Source of the DNA: Calditrichota bacterium | GTDB taxonomy: Bacteria > Electryoneota > RPQS01 | Assembly (NCBI GenBank): GCA_020637395.1 | Contig: JACJWA010000001.1 | Coordinates: 1,674,001 to 1,738,000 of the forward strand | Length of the DNA: 64,000 bases | Reading direction: 5' to 3' | Part shown: positions 25,655 through 33,867 of the stretch, one piece after another | Position numbering within the stretch: the stretch's first letter is position 1 | Layout of the letters: each line of letters opens with the position of its first letter | Notes under the pieces: generated by a model | What the model was told of the DNA's origin: nothing | The model's database searches: none | The model's input: the letters and a program-made list of their open reading frames with translations, nothing else | Program-made: the position numbers and the translations under genes

Positions 25655-27022
25655 ATGAAAACAACTCTTGCTCTCTGCTTTGCGGCACTCGTGCTGCTCG
25701 GCACGGCTCAATCGAATGCACAACCCATTCAAGTGGGATTTGCCTACTGCGGTGAATCCGACCCGCTTGGGTGCGGTTGCGACGCCGGGACGCGTGTCCC
25801 GTTTGCGGATGGTTCCAACTCCTGGTGTGTCATGTGGGACCGCAATGGCAATGGTCCTGATGACGCGGACCAACTCATTCCCGAAGCAGGCGAGTATGGT
25901 GGTGCCAACTACCAATGCAGCTCGTTTAACGGCCTCGAAATCTGCGGTCTGGAAGGAAATTTTGCGTTCTCAGAGTACCTGACAATCGGTATTCCACCGG
26001 AAGCGCCCGACGCGTCCATCTACTACATCAAGATTAACGGCGGAACGTGCTGCTGGGTGTCGGACACGTTTCATACCGCTGTCGGATTGCAGGAGTTCTA
26101 TCTGACCGCTGCGGATTGGACGTGCGAGGATGAAGGCTGTTCATTCCTGCCCGCGCCGAATCCCGTGTCAAACGTGCAGGTCTCGAGTGACGACGCATGC
26201 CTGCAGGTGCTCTTCTCGTGGGATCATGACGGCGAGAATCTGACGGGCTTCAATCTGTATGTGCGCAATAGCGAAGATGATCCATGGGAATTCCGTGGAC
26301 AGATCGGCCCCACTTTGCGTGAAGGTGGTGCTGCTGTGTGTGCGGACGGTCCCGTCTACGTCGGAATTCAGGCGATCAACGGTTCTGAAGAAGCGGAAAT
26401 CGTCTCTGCCACTGGAGCCACGTATCATCGGCACTATGAGCAAGACATCCTGCCCAACGTCAGCGGTCTCACGTATGCGGTGGATCTCGTGCGTCCGCCT
26501 TCAGGCTCCAACTGTTCCGCGTTTCTGTGGTTTGACTACTACACCGACGGAAGTTTTGTAGAGCGCGTGCTGAGTGTCACGAACTTCGAAGACGCGCTGA
26601 CCATGAGTTTTGAAGTTACGCTTCCCTCCACGCCGAATGCGTCGAGCTATCTTGTGATGATTGACAGCGTGGCCGAGCCGCAAGGCGCGTTGGTTGGCTG
26701 TGGTTTGACGGACACGGCCTACTTCCCGAATGCCGCTGGTGATCCGACGGGTTTGATCCGGGAGTTTGCGCTTCAGCAGAACTACCCGAATCCTTTTAAC
26801 CCGAATACGACGATCGAGTTCTCGCTGCCCAACGCGGGCGAGATCGAGCTGGCTGTGTTCAATCTTTCCGGTCAGCGAGTTGCGACTCTCTATTCAGGAA
26901 GCGCTGCGGCGGGTGTGCACCGCGTGGACTGGTCCGCCAACGGCGCATCGTCCGGAATGTACTTCTATCGCTTGCAGATGGGAAACCAAGTTCTAACCCG
27001 CAAGATGCTGCTGATGAAGTAG
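25655..27022 (+). CDS. Secreted cysteine-rich protein with type IX sorting tail
   Basis: 455 residues from the ATG at 25655, which yields the signal peptide MKTTLALCFAALVLLGTAQS; GGGAGG lies about 12 bases upstream. The mature N-terminal half has many cysteines (for example CGESDPLGCGCDAG and NGGTCCWVSD), likely disulfides, and segments like NGNGPDDADQLIP. A fibronectin-like module spans about 165-255. It ends in LQQNYPNPFNPNTTIEFSLP... and finishes VLTRKMLLMK, the standard type IX sorting domain. I recognise no enzymatic motif; it is probably a surface or extracellular binding protein. It stands alone on the plus strand between two terminators. Confidence 0.8.
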   Translation: MKTTLALCFAALVLLGTAQSNAQPIQVGFAYCGESDPLGCGCDAGTRVPFADGSNSWCVMWDRNGNGPDDADQLIPEAGEYGGANYQCSSFNGLEICGLEGNFAFSEYLTIGIPPEAPDASIYYIKINGGTCCWVSDTFHTAVGLQEFYLTAADWTCEDEGCSFLPAPNPVSNVQVSSDDACLQVLFSWDHDGENLTGFNLYVRNSEDDPWEFRGQIGPTLREGGAAVCADGPVYVGIQAINGSEEAEIVSATGATYHRHYEQDILPNVSGLTYAVDLVRPPSGSNCSAFLWFDYYTDGSFVERVLSVTNFEDALTMSFEVTLPSTPNASSYLVMIDSVAEPQGALVGCGLTDTAYFPNAAGDPTGLIREFALQQNYPNPFNPNTTIEFSLPNAGEIELAVFNLSGQRVATLYSGSAAAGVHRVDWSANGASSGMYFYRLQMGNQVLTRKMLLMK

Positions 27023-27042
27023 CAGGCAATTCGATCGCACAA

Positions 27043-27072
27043 AAAAGCCCGGTGAATTTTCACCGGGCTTTT
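27043..27072. terminator. Bidirectional intrinsic terminator
   Basis: AAAAGCCCGGTGAA-TT-TTCACCGGGCTTTT is a long perfect hairpin, with A-runs to the left and T-rich sequence to the right. It lies between two convergent genes and can serve both. Confidence 0.9.
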
Positions 27073-27090
27073 CGTTTTGCCAAACTGATC

Positions 27091-27801
27091 CTATTTTGCC
27101 GAAGCACGTCGAACGTCCTCATCGGAGAGCACTTCCGCGTTGTACGTGCTGTAATCCAGAGCGAGCTTGTAGGCGGGACCTTCGTCAAACGTGACATCAA
27201 GCACCGTGGACGACACAGACGGCCGGAAGATGCCGCGCTCGGGCGGCGAAAAGTCTTTTGTCCACAAGCACGCCGCGCTGACCCGAATGTCGTCTATCCA
27301 GCCGTCAAAGCCGCGCGGTTGATCATCTTCACCCACTCCGTTTCCGATCCAAACCGGTTTGGACGTGATGCTCAAAGCTGCATCAAAGGGCGTTGCGGTG
27401 ATCAACTTGCCGTTCACAAAGAACCGCAGCAGCTTCCCGTCTGATGACACGGCAACGTGTTGCCATGTCCAAAAACTGATCACTCCTTTATCGGAGAGCT
27501 GCCAGCCTGAGTCCTTGCTGGGACGAAAACCTACTCGTGCGTCATCCGAAAGATAGAAAGTCAAGCCGCTGCGCTCCTGATCCAGTATACGTCCGCGCCC
27601 ACCACCGCCTTGCGTGCGAGGACGAACCCAGGCCTCAAACGTGTAGGATCGCGTGCCATTCAGCGAGCGGAGTCCGTCGAGCTGTTCGAGCTTTGCCCCG
27701 CTTTCCTTGCCGTCAAAGTCGAAACAGTAGTTCGTCTCTCCCGAAAGCGCCGGAAACGAGAAACTCAAGAGCAGAAGCATCAACGCCAAACGCACGATCA
27801 C
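27091..27801 (-). CDS. Secreted LamG/concanavalin-like domain protein
   Basis: 236 residues. A signal peptide (1-20, PALSG) precedes one LamG/concanavalin A-like sandwich: LRSLNGTRSYTFEAWVRP, WTWQHVAVSSDGKLLRFFVNGKL and GFDGWIDDIRVSAACLW are the usual strand motifs. Such modules bind sugars or proteins outside the cell, and some are lyases. No catalytic residues stand out. It is the last gene of the seven-gene operon at 27.1-33.6 kb, and its start overlaps the stop of the previous gene by four bases (ATGA). A role in binding a polymer handled by the operon is inference. Confidence 0.8.
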   Translation of the reverse strand: MIVRLALMLLLLSFSFPALSGETNYCFDFDGKESGAKLEQLDGLRSLNGTRSYTFEAWVRPRTQGGGGRGRILDQERSGLTFYLSDDARVGFRPSKDSGWQLSDKGVISFWTWQHVAVSSDGKLLRFFVNGKLITATPFDAALSITSKPVWIGNGVGEDDQPRGFDGWIDDIRVSAACLWTKDFSPPERGIFRPSVSSTVLDVTFDEGPAYKLALDYSTYNAEVLSDEDVRRASAK

Positions 27802-28349
27802 TCTCCGTCTCGCTCCGTCGAACCGAATGTCGCTTTCAGCATCGGACCCAGATCGGTGATCTTTTCGACCGTCTGAAACTCAAGATTCTGGGACTCCGCG
27901 ATCTTTGAGAAGAAGCCATCATCGTCACCCCCCGAGACCACGACGAGCCGATTCGCGTGCTGCGCACCAAGCTGATTGAATTCATCCGACAGTGCGCCTC
28001 TCCGATTCTTTCCTCCCACGTGCACGGCGAACACCGGAATGCCTTGCTTAGCCGCAGTGCTGAGCAACTCTGTGATGCGAGCCGTCTCCTGCTCCGAACT
28101 CACTTTTGCCGCGCCGAGACCTTTGCTCGAACCGCCGAGCACAATGATCACGGACTTATTTCCTTCCAAGTTGGCGGACGTCGCCAGCGCTTCAAATGTG
28201 AACGGAATGGCCTCACGCGTCAGAAGCGTCTTCAGCATCTGCGCATCCGCGCTCTGTCCGCCGGACGTCAAGAGCACCGGTGATGCAAAGTCCGCTGCCT
28301 GAAGCGTCACCGCACACAGGAGCGTCATCAGGATAACACGGTAGTTCAT
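27798..28349 (-). CDS. Small exported protein (DUF6305-like), unknown function
   Basis: 183 residues with signal peptide MNYRVILMTLLCAVTLQA. The segment PVLLTSGGQSADAQMLKTLL recalls the family I know as DUF6305, but I cannot confirm that here. The fold looks Rossmann-like: two hydrophobic strands, SVIIVLGGSSKGLG and IPVFAVHVGG, each followed by a helix, then RLVVVSGGDDDGFF. That would suit a periplasmic ligand-binding or sensor protein. It is the sixth gene of the gamma-glutamyl operon, 21 bases after the M14-type hydrolase, and overlaps the LamG gene by four bases. Confidence 0.6.
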   Translation of the reverse strand: MNYRVILMTLLCAVTLQAADFASPVLLTSGGQSADAQMLKTLLTREAIPFTFEALATSANLEGNKSVIIVLGGSSKGLGAAKVSSEQETARITELLSTAAKQGIPVFAVHVGGKNRRGALSDEFNQLGAQHANRLVVVSGGDDDGFFSKIAESQNLEFQTVEKITDLGPMLKATFGSTERDGE

Positions 28350-28370
28350 CTTTGACCTCTCTTTCTATAC

Positions 28371-29492
28371 TTACTTCGTCCCGGACAGATAGTGCCCGAG
28401 ACCGTTCTTCTGCAAGTCGCTGTACCCCGGAACACCGGCATACGTTATTGCGCGCTCAGGTTTCACCTGATTGAAACCGCTGATCAATTTGGCAACTCCC
28501 TCGATGTGCCGACCGACCCGAACTTCCAACGGAATCCCGTCTTCCGTATAGGGCACGCGCGTCATTTCGATTTCCGCGGCGCGCACATACATTGGGTCTT
28601 GACCCTTCAGAATGGTTTCCGCACCCGTCCTGCCTCGCAATCTGCCTTGAATCACATTTGCAGATTCCATCAACGTGGCCATGCAGGCGGTGTGATCTCC
28701 GAGTTCGCGATGCGACAATCCGTGAAAATTTGCGGGTGAAGGTTCAAGAGCAAAATCCAGTCCTTCAAGCTGGAGCTCAAGCACCGCAATGGACGCGCAG
28801 TCCATCGCCCGCTCATGCGCCACAATCGCATTGATGACCGGATATTCGAGCGACGCTTCGTGCAAGTCTATCACGAGGTCAACGTTTTCAACGCGAACAA
28901 GTTCCGCCAGAGCGTGGCCGACCCTCTGAGTGAAACTTCCGTCCGCACGGCCCGGGTAGTTTCGATTCAAGTTGCGGCTGTCCATGCCCGAGAGCTCTTG
29001 ACCGGACGGATAGTGCACAAACACTTCGGGGTCGGGCCATTGATCCAGAGGGTTCGTGTAGCGGCTTCCCATGCGAAAGCGGCGCGGTCCGTTTGCGGTT
29101 TCGATTTCAAAGGAAGCGGGGAAAGCTTCACCGGGAGTCGTGTGCGACAACGCCGAGCGATTGGCGCGCGGAACTACAAGGACTCGTCCACGTTCGAGTT
29201 TCAGATTCTCTATCAGCAGATAGGCCGCAAGGTAACTCGCCGGTTCGTCGCAATGCGTTCCTCCCAACACCAGCACCGTGCCGCCGCCGTCCTGTTCGCC
29301 GAACTCGAAAATCTCCGTGTCGCCCGGTGTGTTCTTCAGCTGCGCAAAGTAGTTCGACAGTGGAGCCGTTCGCTTGAAGGACGGCGAAGGATACAGCGGT
29401 TCATCCACCCTACCTTGCCGAAAGCCCAGTCCAGTCACCAGACAAAGCGACAGCACAAGCAGCAAGAGCAAAGTTGAGAGCAGCGATTTCAT
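28371..29492 (-). CDS. Zinc hydrolase of the M14 / succinylglutamate desuccinylase-aspartoacylase superfamily
   Basis: 373 residues from the ATG at 29492, which overlaps the preceding small gene as ATGA. The N-terminal residues form a hydrophobic signal or anchor (MKSLLSTLLLLLVLSLCLVTG). Zinc ligands are visible as GGTHCDEPAS (the H-x-x-E pair) and a later VDLVIDLHEAS, with RNLNRNYPG in between as in metallocarboxypeptidases. The superfamily cleaves N-acyl amino acids or C-terminal residues; phage poly-gamma-glutamate hydrolases share this fold. With a gamma-glutamyltransferase and PgsW-like protein in the same operon, cleavage of gamma-glutamyl chains in the periplasm is a reasonable guess. 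It differs from cytoplasmic AstE in being exported. Confidence 0.75.
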   Translation of the reverse strand: MKSLLSTLLLLLVLSLCLVTGLGFRQGRVDEPLYPSPSFKRTAPLSNYFAQLKNTPGDTEIFEFGEQDGGGTVLVLGGTHCDEPASYLAAYLLIENLKLERGRVLVVPRANRSALSHTTPGEAFPASFEIETANGPRRFRMGSRYTNPLDQWPDPEVFVHYPSGQELSGMDSRNLNRNYPGRADGSFTQRVGHALAELVRVENVDLVIDLHEASLEYPVINAIVAHERAMDCASIAVLELQLEGLDFALEPSPANFHGLSHRELGDHTACMATLMESANVIQGRLRGRTGAETILKGQDPMYVRAAEIEMTRVPYTEDGIPLEVRVGRHIEGVAKLISGFNQVKPERAITYAGVPGYSDLQKNGLGHYLSGTK

Positions 29493-29638
29493 TTCAGAAG
29501 AAGCACGCGCAAGAGAATCGGAATCAGAACTATTGCGGCGGAAAGCTTGCGCCGCCAATCGCCCTCAGCGTACAACTCGCGTACCGCCAAGGCACCAATT
29601 AGAGCCGCAAGCAGCCAGTATGTCCAGAACAGCATCAT
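29489..29638 (-). CDS. 49-residue membrane protein, possible small subunit of the DctM-type permease
   Basis: I translated this by hand. ATG at 29638 (a second at 29635), stop TGA at 29491-29489, giving MMLFWTYWLLAALIGALAV, then RELYAEGDWRRKLSAA and IVLIPILLRVLLLK. This makes two hydrophobic helices around a charged loop. The start overlaps the permease stop as ATGA, and its stop overlaps the hydrolase start as ATGA, so it sits exactly in the operon reading chain with no spare bases. That makes it very likely real despite its size. TRAP permeases have a small membrane subunit (DctQ, about 160 residues, four helices). This would be a much reduced version, which is inference. It is short enough to be missed by standard gene calling. 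Confidence 0.75.
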   Translation of the reverse strand: MMLFWTYWLLAALIGALAVRELYAEGDWRRKLSAAIVLIPILLRVLLLK

Positions 29639-30912
29639 GCGAGCCCGAAGAGTTTGGCAAGATCATTGGCGAAGTAAATCATGGCCAAGGTCAATATTAC
29701 AGAAAGCACAATCGGCCACACACTTCGTTTCAAGATGCGAGAGACACGGTCTTCCCCAACAATCGGACCCGCCAAGAGAATGGCCAGTCTGGTCGGCGGC
29801 ATGAAATCTCCAATCGAAGCCAGCATGGAGAGAGCCGCGGCAATTAGGATATTGTTTCGATCCAATAGGGACAGCAGAATCGGCACTCCCAGGACGACGC
29901 TTGCTCCGTAGGCAGATATTCCGCCGAACAGCGGCACGAGAATCGCCATCCCCAGATAGAGCTGCCAGTCGGGAAGTGAAAGCAGATTGATCACAATCCA
30001 TCCACGCGCTCCGCTCAGAGTCAGGACTTCAATGAATGCGCCGATGCCCGCAAGCAGCGCAAGAATGGAAAGCGACTCTCTGGTCGCCCAGAGTGCGCTA
30101 TCGCGAATTGAAACCTTGTCTCCCGTGAACAGTCCCAGCAGCGCGCTGACCACAAAGATCAATGGAATGCCGAGAAACGGAATCACGCCCGGCAAAATCT
30201 TCTCGCCCAGCATCAACACGAGCAAGAGCAGCAGAGGCAGAAAGAGCTTGATGCCGTGCGCATCGTAGCGTGACATGGGAAGCAGTGCCAGCGCGGCATC
30301 GGGATCGAACGAACGGAATCGCGCTCCCATCAGCAGGTAGGCGCTGAGCAGAGCCAGCGGAATCGTCGCGGCCAGAAGCGGCAAATCGAATCCGATATAT
30401 GGCATGTCCACGCCGCCGCAGATCAGCATTGCGCAAATGTTGACGGGAGGTGCCACCATACCAAAGAATGCTCCCGTCGCAATGAAGGCACCGGCCGTCG
30501 CAGGTGACGCGCCGGTGCTCAAGAGCAGCGGAGCGATCATCGCCCCGGTCGTCAGTACGCATGGCGCAGTCAGACCCGTGACCATTCCCGGAAACATCAC
30601 GAGCAGCATCAAGAACGACACCAGCAGAAACGAATGTCTGCCGAATGTTCTCACGACCCAAACATTCAGAGTTCCCAACGCACCGGATCGTTCGAACACC
30701 GCCATGAAAAAGAGCGACGTGATCACGATCATGATCGGATCCAGATAGAGCATCGAGCCTTCCGTCAAGAAGCTCAGACCGAGGCCGTTTCCCGACGCCA
30801 GACTTCCGAGCATCGCCGACAAGAACAGTGCAACACCGGTTGGCAAGCGAAGCAAGAAAACCGCGCCCCCCAGCGCCGCCAGCATCACGGCCAGGACTGC
30901 GCCTTCGCTCAA
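29635..30912 (-). CDS. DctM-type (TRAP large subunit-like) permease
   Basis: 425 residues with about 11-12 membrane segments. It has the inverted-repeat architecture of DctM permeases and relatives in the ion transporter superfamily: GAFFGMVAPPVNICAML in the first half and IGDFMPPTRLAILLAGPIVG in the second, each with the helix-breaking PP. DctM carries acidic solutes such as dicarboxylates and, in some relatives, glutamate across the inner membrane with a sodium gradient. No periplasmic DctP binding protein is visible in the operon; the small exported proteins may replace it. Its start overlaps the PgsW-like stop as ATGA. Glutamate or a gamma-glutamyl peptide is the natural candidate substrate, by context. 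Confidence 0.8.
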   Translation of the reverse strand: MSEGAVLAVMLAALGGAVFLLRLPTGVALFLSAMLGSLASGNGLGLSFLTEGSMLYLDPIMIVITSLFFMAVFERSGALGTLNVWVVRTFGRHSFLLVSFLMLLVMFPGMVTGLTAPCVLTTGAMIAPLLLSTGASPATAGAFIATGAFFGMVAPPVNICAMLICGGVDMPYIGFDLPLLAATIPLALLSAYLLMGARFRSFDPDAALALLPMSRYDAHGIKLFLPLLLLLVLMLGEKILPGVIPFLGIPLIFVVSALLGLFTGDKVSIRDSALWATRESLSILALLAGIGAFIEVLTLSGARGWIVINLLSLPDWQLYLGMAILVPLFGGISAYGASVVLGVPILLSLLDRNNILIAAALSMLASIGDFMPPTRLAILLAGPIVGEDRVSRILKRSVWPIVLSVILTLAMIYFANDLAKLFGLA

Positions 30913-31889
30913 CGCTCCTCCTGAAAATAAACCGGAGACGTTCCCAGTCTCGGAAGCGGAGAGGGATCCACCGGGATACCCGCCTGCTCGGCCAGCTCCT
31001 CGACGTGGAGAAGGTTCAGCACAGGCACTCCCGCAAACAAAAAGTCAAAGACCAGTCCGCCGGTGGATTGCGACACGTCGCGTTCCCACGCGTTGCTTTG
31101 CGGCGAGATGAATCCGCCGGGCAGTTCGCGCCCTTCCGGACCAGTGCCCAACATTAAATGGTTACCGCCGACATTGATCAGCAGCGCGTAGCTCTTGGGA
31201 TCACCCAGCAACTCTTGCCGCACTTCGTACTGTGCACGACGATTGCCTGCATCCAGGAGCGGATAGCCAAGCCGCGCGCACTTGCGGCGCAACACGGTTA
31301 ATGTGGAATCGGAAAGTCCGCCGCCCACGTCGCCGGTTCCGCCCAAGGTCACGACATCGCTGCGACGAGCCAACAGTCCTTCGCGCACCAGAATGTCTTC
31401 CATGTCAATCCAGGTCATCTCGAGCTGATTCGCTCCGTAGCTCGACGCGCCGAGACTGGCCACACGCATGGAGCTAATGCCCATCTCTTCAAGTGCGCAT
31501 AAGAGATTCAGATTCAATCCGGCAAGTGAGCCAGTCATGGTGATGAGCACGGAGTCACCTTGCGACAAACCTTGCTCTTTCAGCAGCCGCACGAGATACG
31601 CCGCAAAATCCGGGTTGGTGGCCGTTCGCTTTGCGATCAGATATCCCGGCGTCGTAGTCAGCGGAGTGTATTCTTCGCCGATCAGCCCTGTCCGGTTCTT
31701 GTCATCCGCCGTGTTCACGAGCCCCAGCTCGTACTTCGTCAGATAGATTTCCCGTGATGCGCGCTGGGCATGCTGGGCCGCGGATAGCATTTGATCATAT
31801 GCCGGATGCCGCTTGGCGGAATGAGAAACTCCGGGCGTCGCAGCGAGCACGCAGCAAAGCAGCACCGATATGCCGGGAAGCCTGCTCAC
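30909..31889 (-). CDS. pgsW: PgsW-like poly-gamma-glutamate system protein
   Basis: 326 residues with a signal peptide (about 1-25). The sequence pattern, including LTKYELGLVNTADDKNRTGLIGEEYT near residue 50 and LTMTGSLAGLNLNLLCALEEMG-type text near 115, plus LGGTGDVGGGLS (about 186), matches what I remember of the poly-gamma-glutamate system protein family PgsW, found next to PgsB/PgsC in other bacteria. Its biochemical role is not established. Here no pgsB or pgsC is adjacent. Instead it lies between a gamma-glutamyltransferase (three-base gap) and a DctM-type permease (ATGA overlap), which points to breakdown or recycling rather than synthesis. The family call rests on memory and is moderately sure. 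Confidence 0.6.
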   Translation of the reverse strand: MSRLPGISVLLCCVLAATPGVSHSAKRHPAYDQMLSAAQHAQRASREIYLTKYELGLVNTADDKNRTGLIGEEYTPLTTTPGYLIAKRTATNPDFAAYLVRLLKEQGLSQGDSVLITMTGSLAGLNLNLLCALEEMGISSMRVASLGASSYGANQLEMTWIDMEDILVREGLLARRSDVVTLGGTGDVGGGLSDSTLTVLRRKCARLGYPLLDAGNRRAQYEVRQELLGDPKSYALLINVGGNHLMLGTGPEGRELPGGFISPQSNAWERDVSQSTGGLVFDFLFAGVPVLNLLHVEELAEQAGIPVDPSPLPRLGTSPVYFQEER

Positions 31890-31892
31890 GTC

Positions 31893-33626
31893 TCAGTATC
31901 CGATTGCCGCTCCGTCCCGCCGGGGATCAGAGCTCCCTGTGATGCGACCTTCCACTGCGTCGCGAAAGTGAATCGCTTGAACTCCGCCGAAGTAGTTGCT
32001 GATCGGCGCGTCGGCGTAGGGCTTCCACCCTTTCGCGGCCAAGGCTTCCAAAGTTTCGTCAGGTAGGCGGGTTTCATACACGAGGTTCAAACCAGCCGGG
32101 AAGAATCGCGGAAGATTCAAAGCCTCATCCAGCGGTAGATCGAATTCAAGCACGGCCAAGATTACTTGCGCGAGCGCTGCGGGAATGCGCGATCCGCCCG
32201 GTGTGCCAATCAGCATCACGGGTGCTCCGTCTTTCAAGATGATGGTTGGAGCCATGCTGGAAACGGGACGTCTCAGCGGTGCAATCGGATTTCGGCCCGT
32301 CGTGTCGTAGTCAAAATCTGCGGCATGATTGTTCAACAGCAAACCAAGCTCGGGCACGGCCACACCGCTGCCAAAGAAGTAGTTGATTGATTGCGTCAGC
32401 GAAACGAGATTGCCATCCTTATCCGCAACAACGAGGTGCGTCGTGTTACCCGGTCCAAAGGCGCGAATCGAATCCAAAGCAGTCATACGCTGCGGCACGG
32501 AATCTTGTGAAAACGAATTCCGCACATCCGAGATATAGGAGTCTGAGAGCAAAGTGTCGAGAGGAATCCGCTCGAAACCCGGATCGCCGAGCCATGCCGC
32601 CGCGTCCGTGCGTGCCTGCCGAATCGCCGTGGCGACGGTGTGAATATACACAGGAGACAAGAGCCCCATGCTGCGCAGATCCTGATCTTCAAGAAGCTTC
32701 AGGGTCTCAATCAGAATCAAACCTCCGCCTGCGGGAGGTGCCGACGTGATGATGTCGTAGCCATGAAACTTCGCCCGCAGTGGTGTGCGCTCAACCGGAT
32801 GATAACGATTCAGGTCCGACTCACTCACAAAGCCGCCATTCGCCCGAATCGCAGCTGTTACCTGCGAGGAAACCGGCGGGAAGTAGAAATTCTCAAGACG
32901 AGTGTTTGAGAGAAATTGCAGCAGAGAGGCAAGCTTTGGCTGCGTCACCCGAAAGCCCGGCGGAGGAGGCAGCGCCTGATCCAGAAACGTTGCGGAAAGC
33001 AAAGAATCTCGCGCGAGCGTCTCCAGATTATCCAAAATGATTGCACCCTGCTTCTCGGATACGAAATACCCGGTGTCGGCCACGGCGATTGCGGAGGCAT
33101 AGAGCTCCGGCAATGTCTTGGTGCCGAATTTTCTGTGAAGAGCCTGCCAGCCTGCCGCCGCACCCGGCACCAAGATGGACTTCCCGCCGGATCGCTGAAC
33201 AAGGTGCAGAGTGTCCGCAGGATCAAAGTAGCCTGCACGCGTCATCCGGGATGGCGACATTTCGCGATAGTCCAGCAAATAGGCGGAATCGCTTTGAGCG
33301 TCGTAATAGAGAGCGAATCCGCCGCCGCCCAGACCACTGGCGTGCGGTTCCACAACATTCAGCATTGCGAGCGCGGCCAATGCCGCGTCACATGCGTTTC
33401 CACCAGCTTCGAGAATCTGCTCTCCCGCTGCGGCGGCCAAGGGATGCGCACAGACGACCATTCCATGATCCGCTGAGGTCAGGGAAGCGCGAGCGAACGT
33501 AGTATCAATCGGAACTCTCTCGGCCTCCGGTTCAAGCGCGGGCTTTGTGGCTGAACAGCCAAGGAATGCCAAAACGTAAATGAGAGCGAGCAGGCGGATG
33601 CAGGAGGAAAAGTGGTGGTGGGTCAT
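31893..33626 (-). CDS. ggt: Gamma-glutamyltransferase lipoprotein
   Basis: 577 residues from the ATG at 33626 (an in-frame TTG lies at 33632); neither has a clear ribosome site. A lipobox (LAFLGC, Cys24) predicts lipid anchoring in the envelope, unusual because most bacterial GGTs are soluble periplasmic proteins. The autoprocessing site is GPGNTTHLVVADKDGN, with nucleophile Thr395 by comparison with E. coli Thr391. The substrate pocket motifs include EPHASGLGGGGFALYYD, SAPPAGGGL and GTPGGSRIP. The enzyme cleaves gamma-glutamyl bonds of glutathione, gamma-glutamyl peptides or poly-gamma-glutamate ends. It heads the seven-gene operon and is divergent from the MarR/RND efflux genes. Confidence 0.93.
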   Translation of the reverse strand: MTHHHFSSCIRLLALIYVLAFLGCSATKPALEPEAERVPIDTTFARASLTSADHGMVVCAHPLAAAAGEQILEAGGNACDAALAALAMLNVVEPHASGLGGGGFALYYDAQSDSAYLLDYREMSPSRMTRAGYFDPADTLHLVQRSGGKSILVPGAAAGWQALHRKFGTKTLPELYASAIAVADTGYFVSEKQGAIILDNLETLARDSLLSATFLDQALPPPPGFRVTQPKLASLLQFLSNTRLENFYFPPVSSQVTAAIRANGGFVSESDLNRYHPVERTPLRAKFHGYDIITSAPPAGGGLILIETLKLLEDQDLRSMGLLSPVYIHTVATAIRQARTDAAAWLGDPGFERIPLDTLLSDSYISDVRNSFSQDSVPQRMTALDSIRAFGPGNTTHLVVADKDGNLVSLTQSINYFFGSGVAVPELGLLLNNHAADFDYDTTGRNPIAPLRRPVSSMAPTIILKDGAPVMLIGTPGGSRIPAALAQVILAVLEFDLPLDEALNLPRFFPAGLNLVYETRLPDETLEALAAKGWKPYADAPISNYFGGVQAIHFRDAVEGRITGSSDPRRDGAAIGY

Positions 33627-33807
33627 ATGCAATGGGGGCTATCTGGTAAACCTTAAATGAACAAAAATCATTGGCTAAAATCAAGGAATCTGCCGAGATC
33701 ACCGCATTGCCAGCCTCGTTGCGATGTCCTCCGGGTTTCCCCTTTTTCAAGGCTAAATCTATTATTATCAGTCTCAGGGCTTGGGAACTTCCCTTGATTC
33801 TCTTCAG

Positions 33808-33834
33808 TTGTAACATTACATTGTAACTTGTAAC
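33808..33834. promoter_or_regulatory. Candidate MarR operator with three TTGTAAC repeats
   Basis: TTGTAAC occurs at 33808-33814, 33821-33827 and 33828-33834; with the intervening TTACA it makes overlapping inverted repeats (TGTAA-CA-TTACA, TTACA-T-TGTAA). It sits 34-60 bases upstream of the marR start codon, and a TTGATT/TACATT hexamer pair with a 17-base spacer overlaps it. It is probably bound by the MarR protein to control the efflux operon. Confidence 0.5.
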
Positions 33835-33867
33835 ATAAATTACTTGAACCAAGTCCGAGTGTGATTT

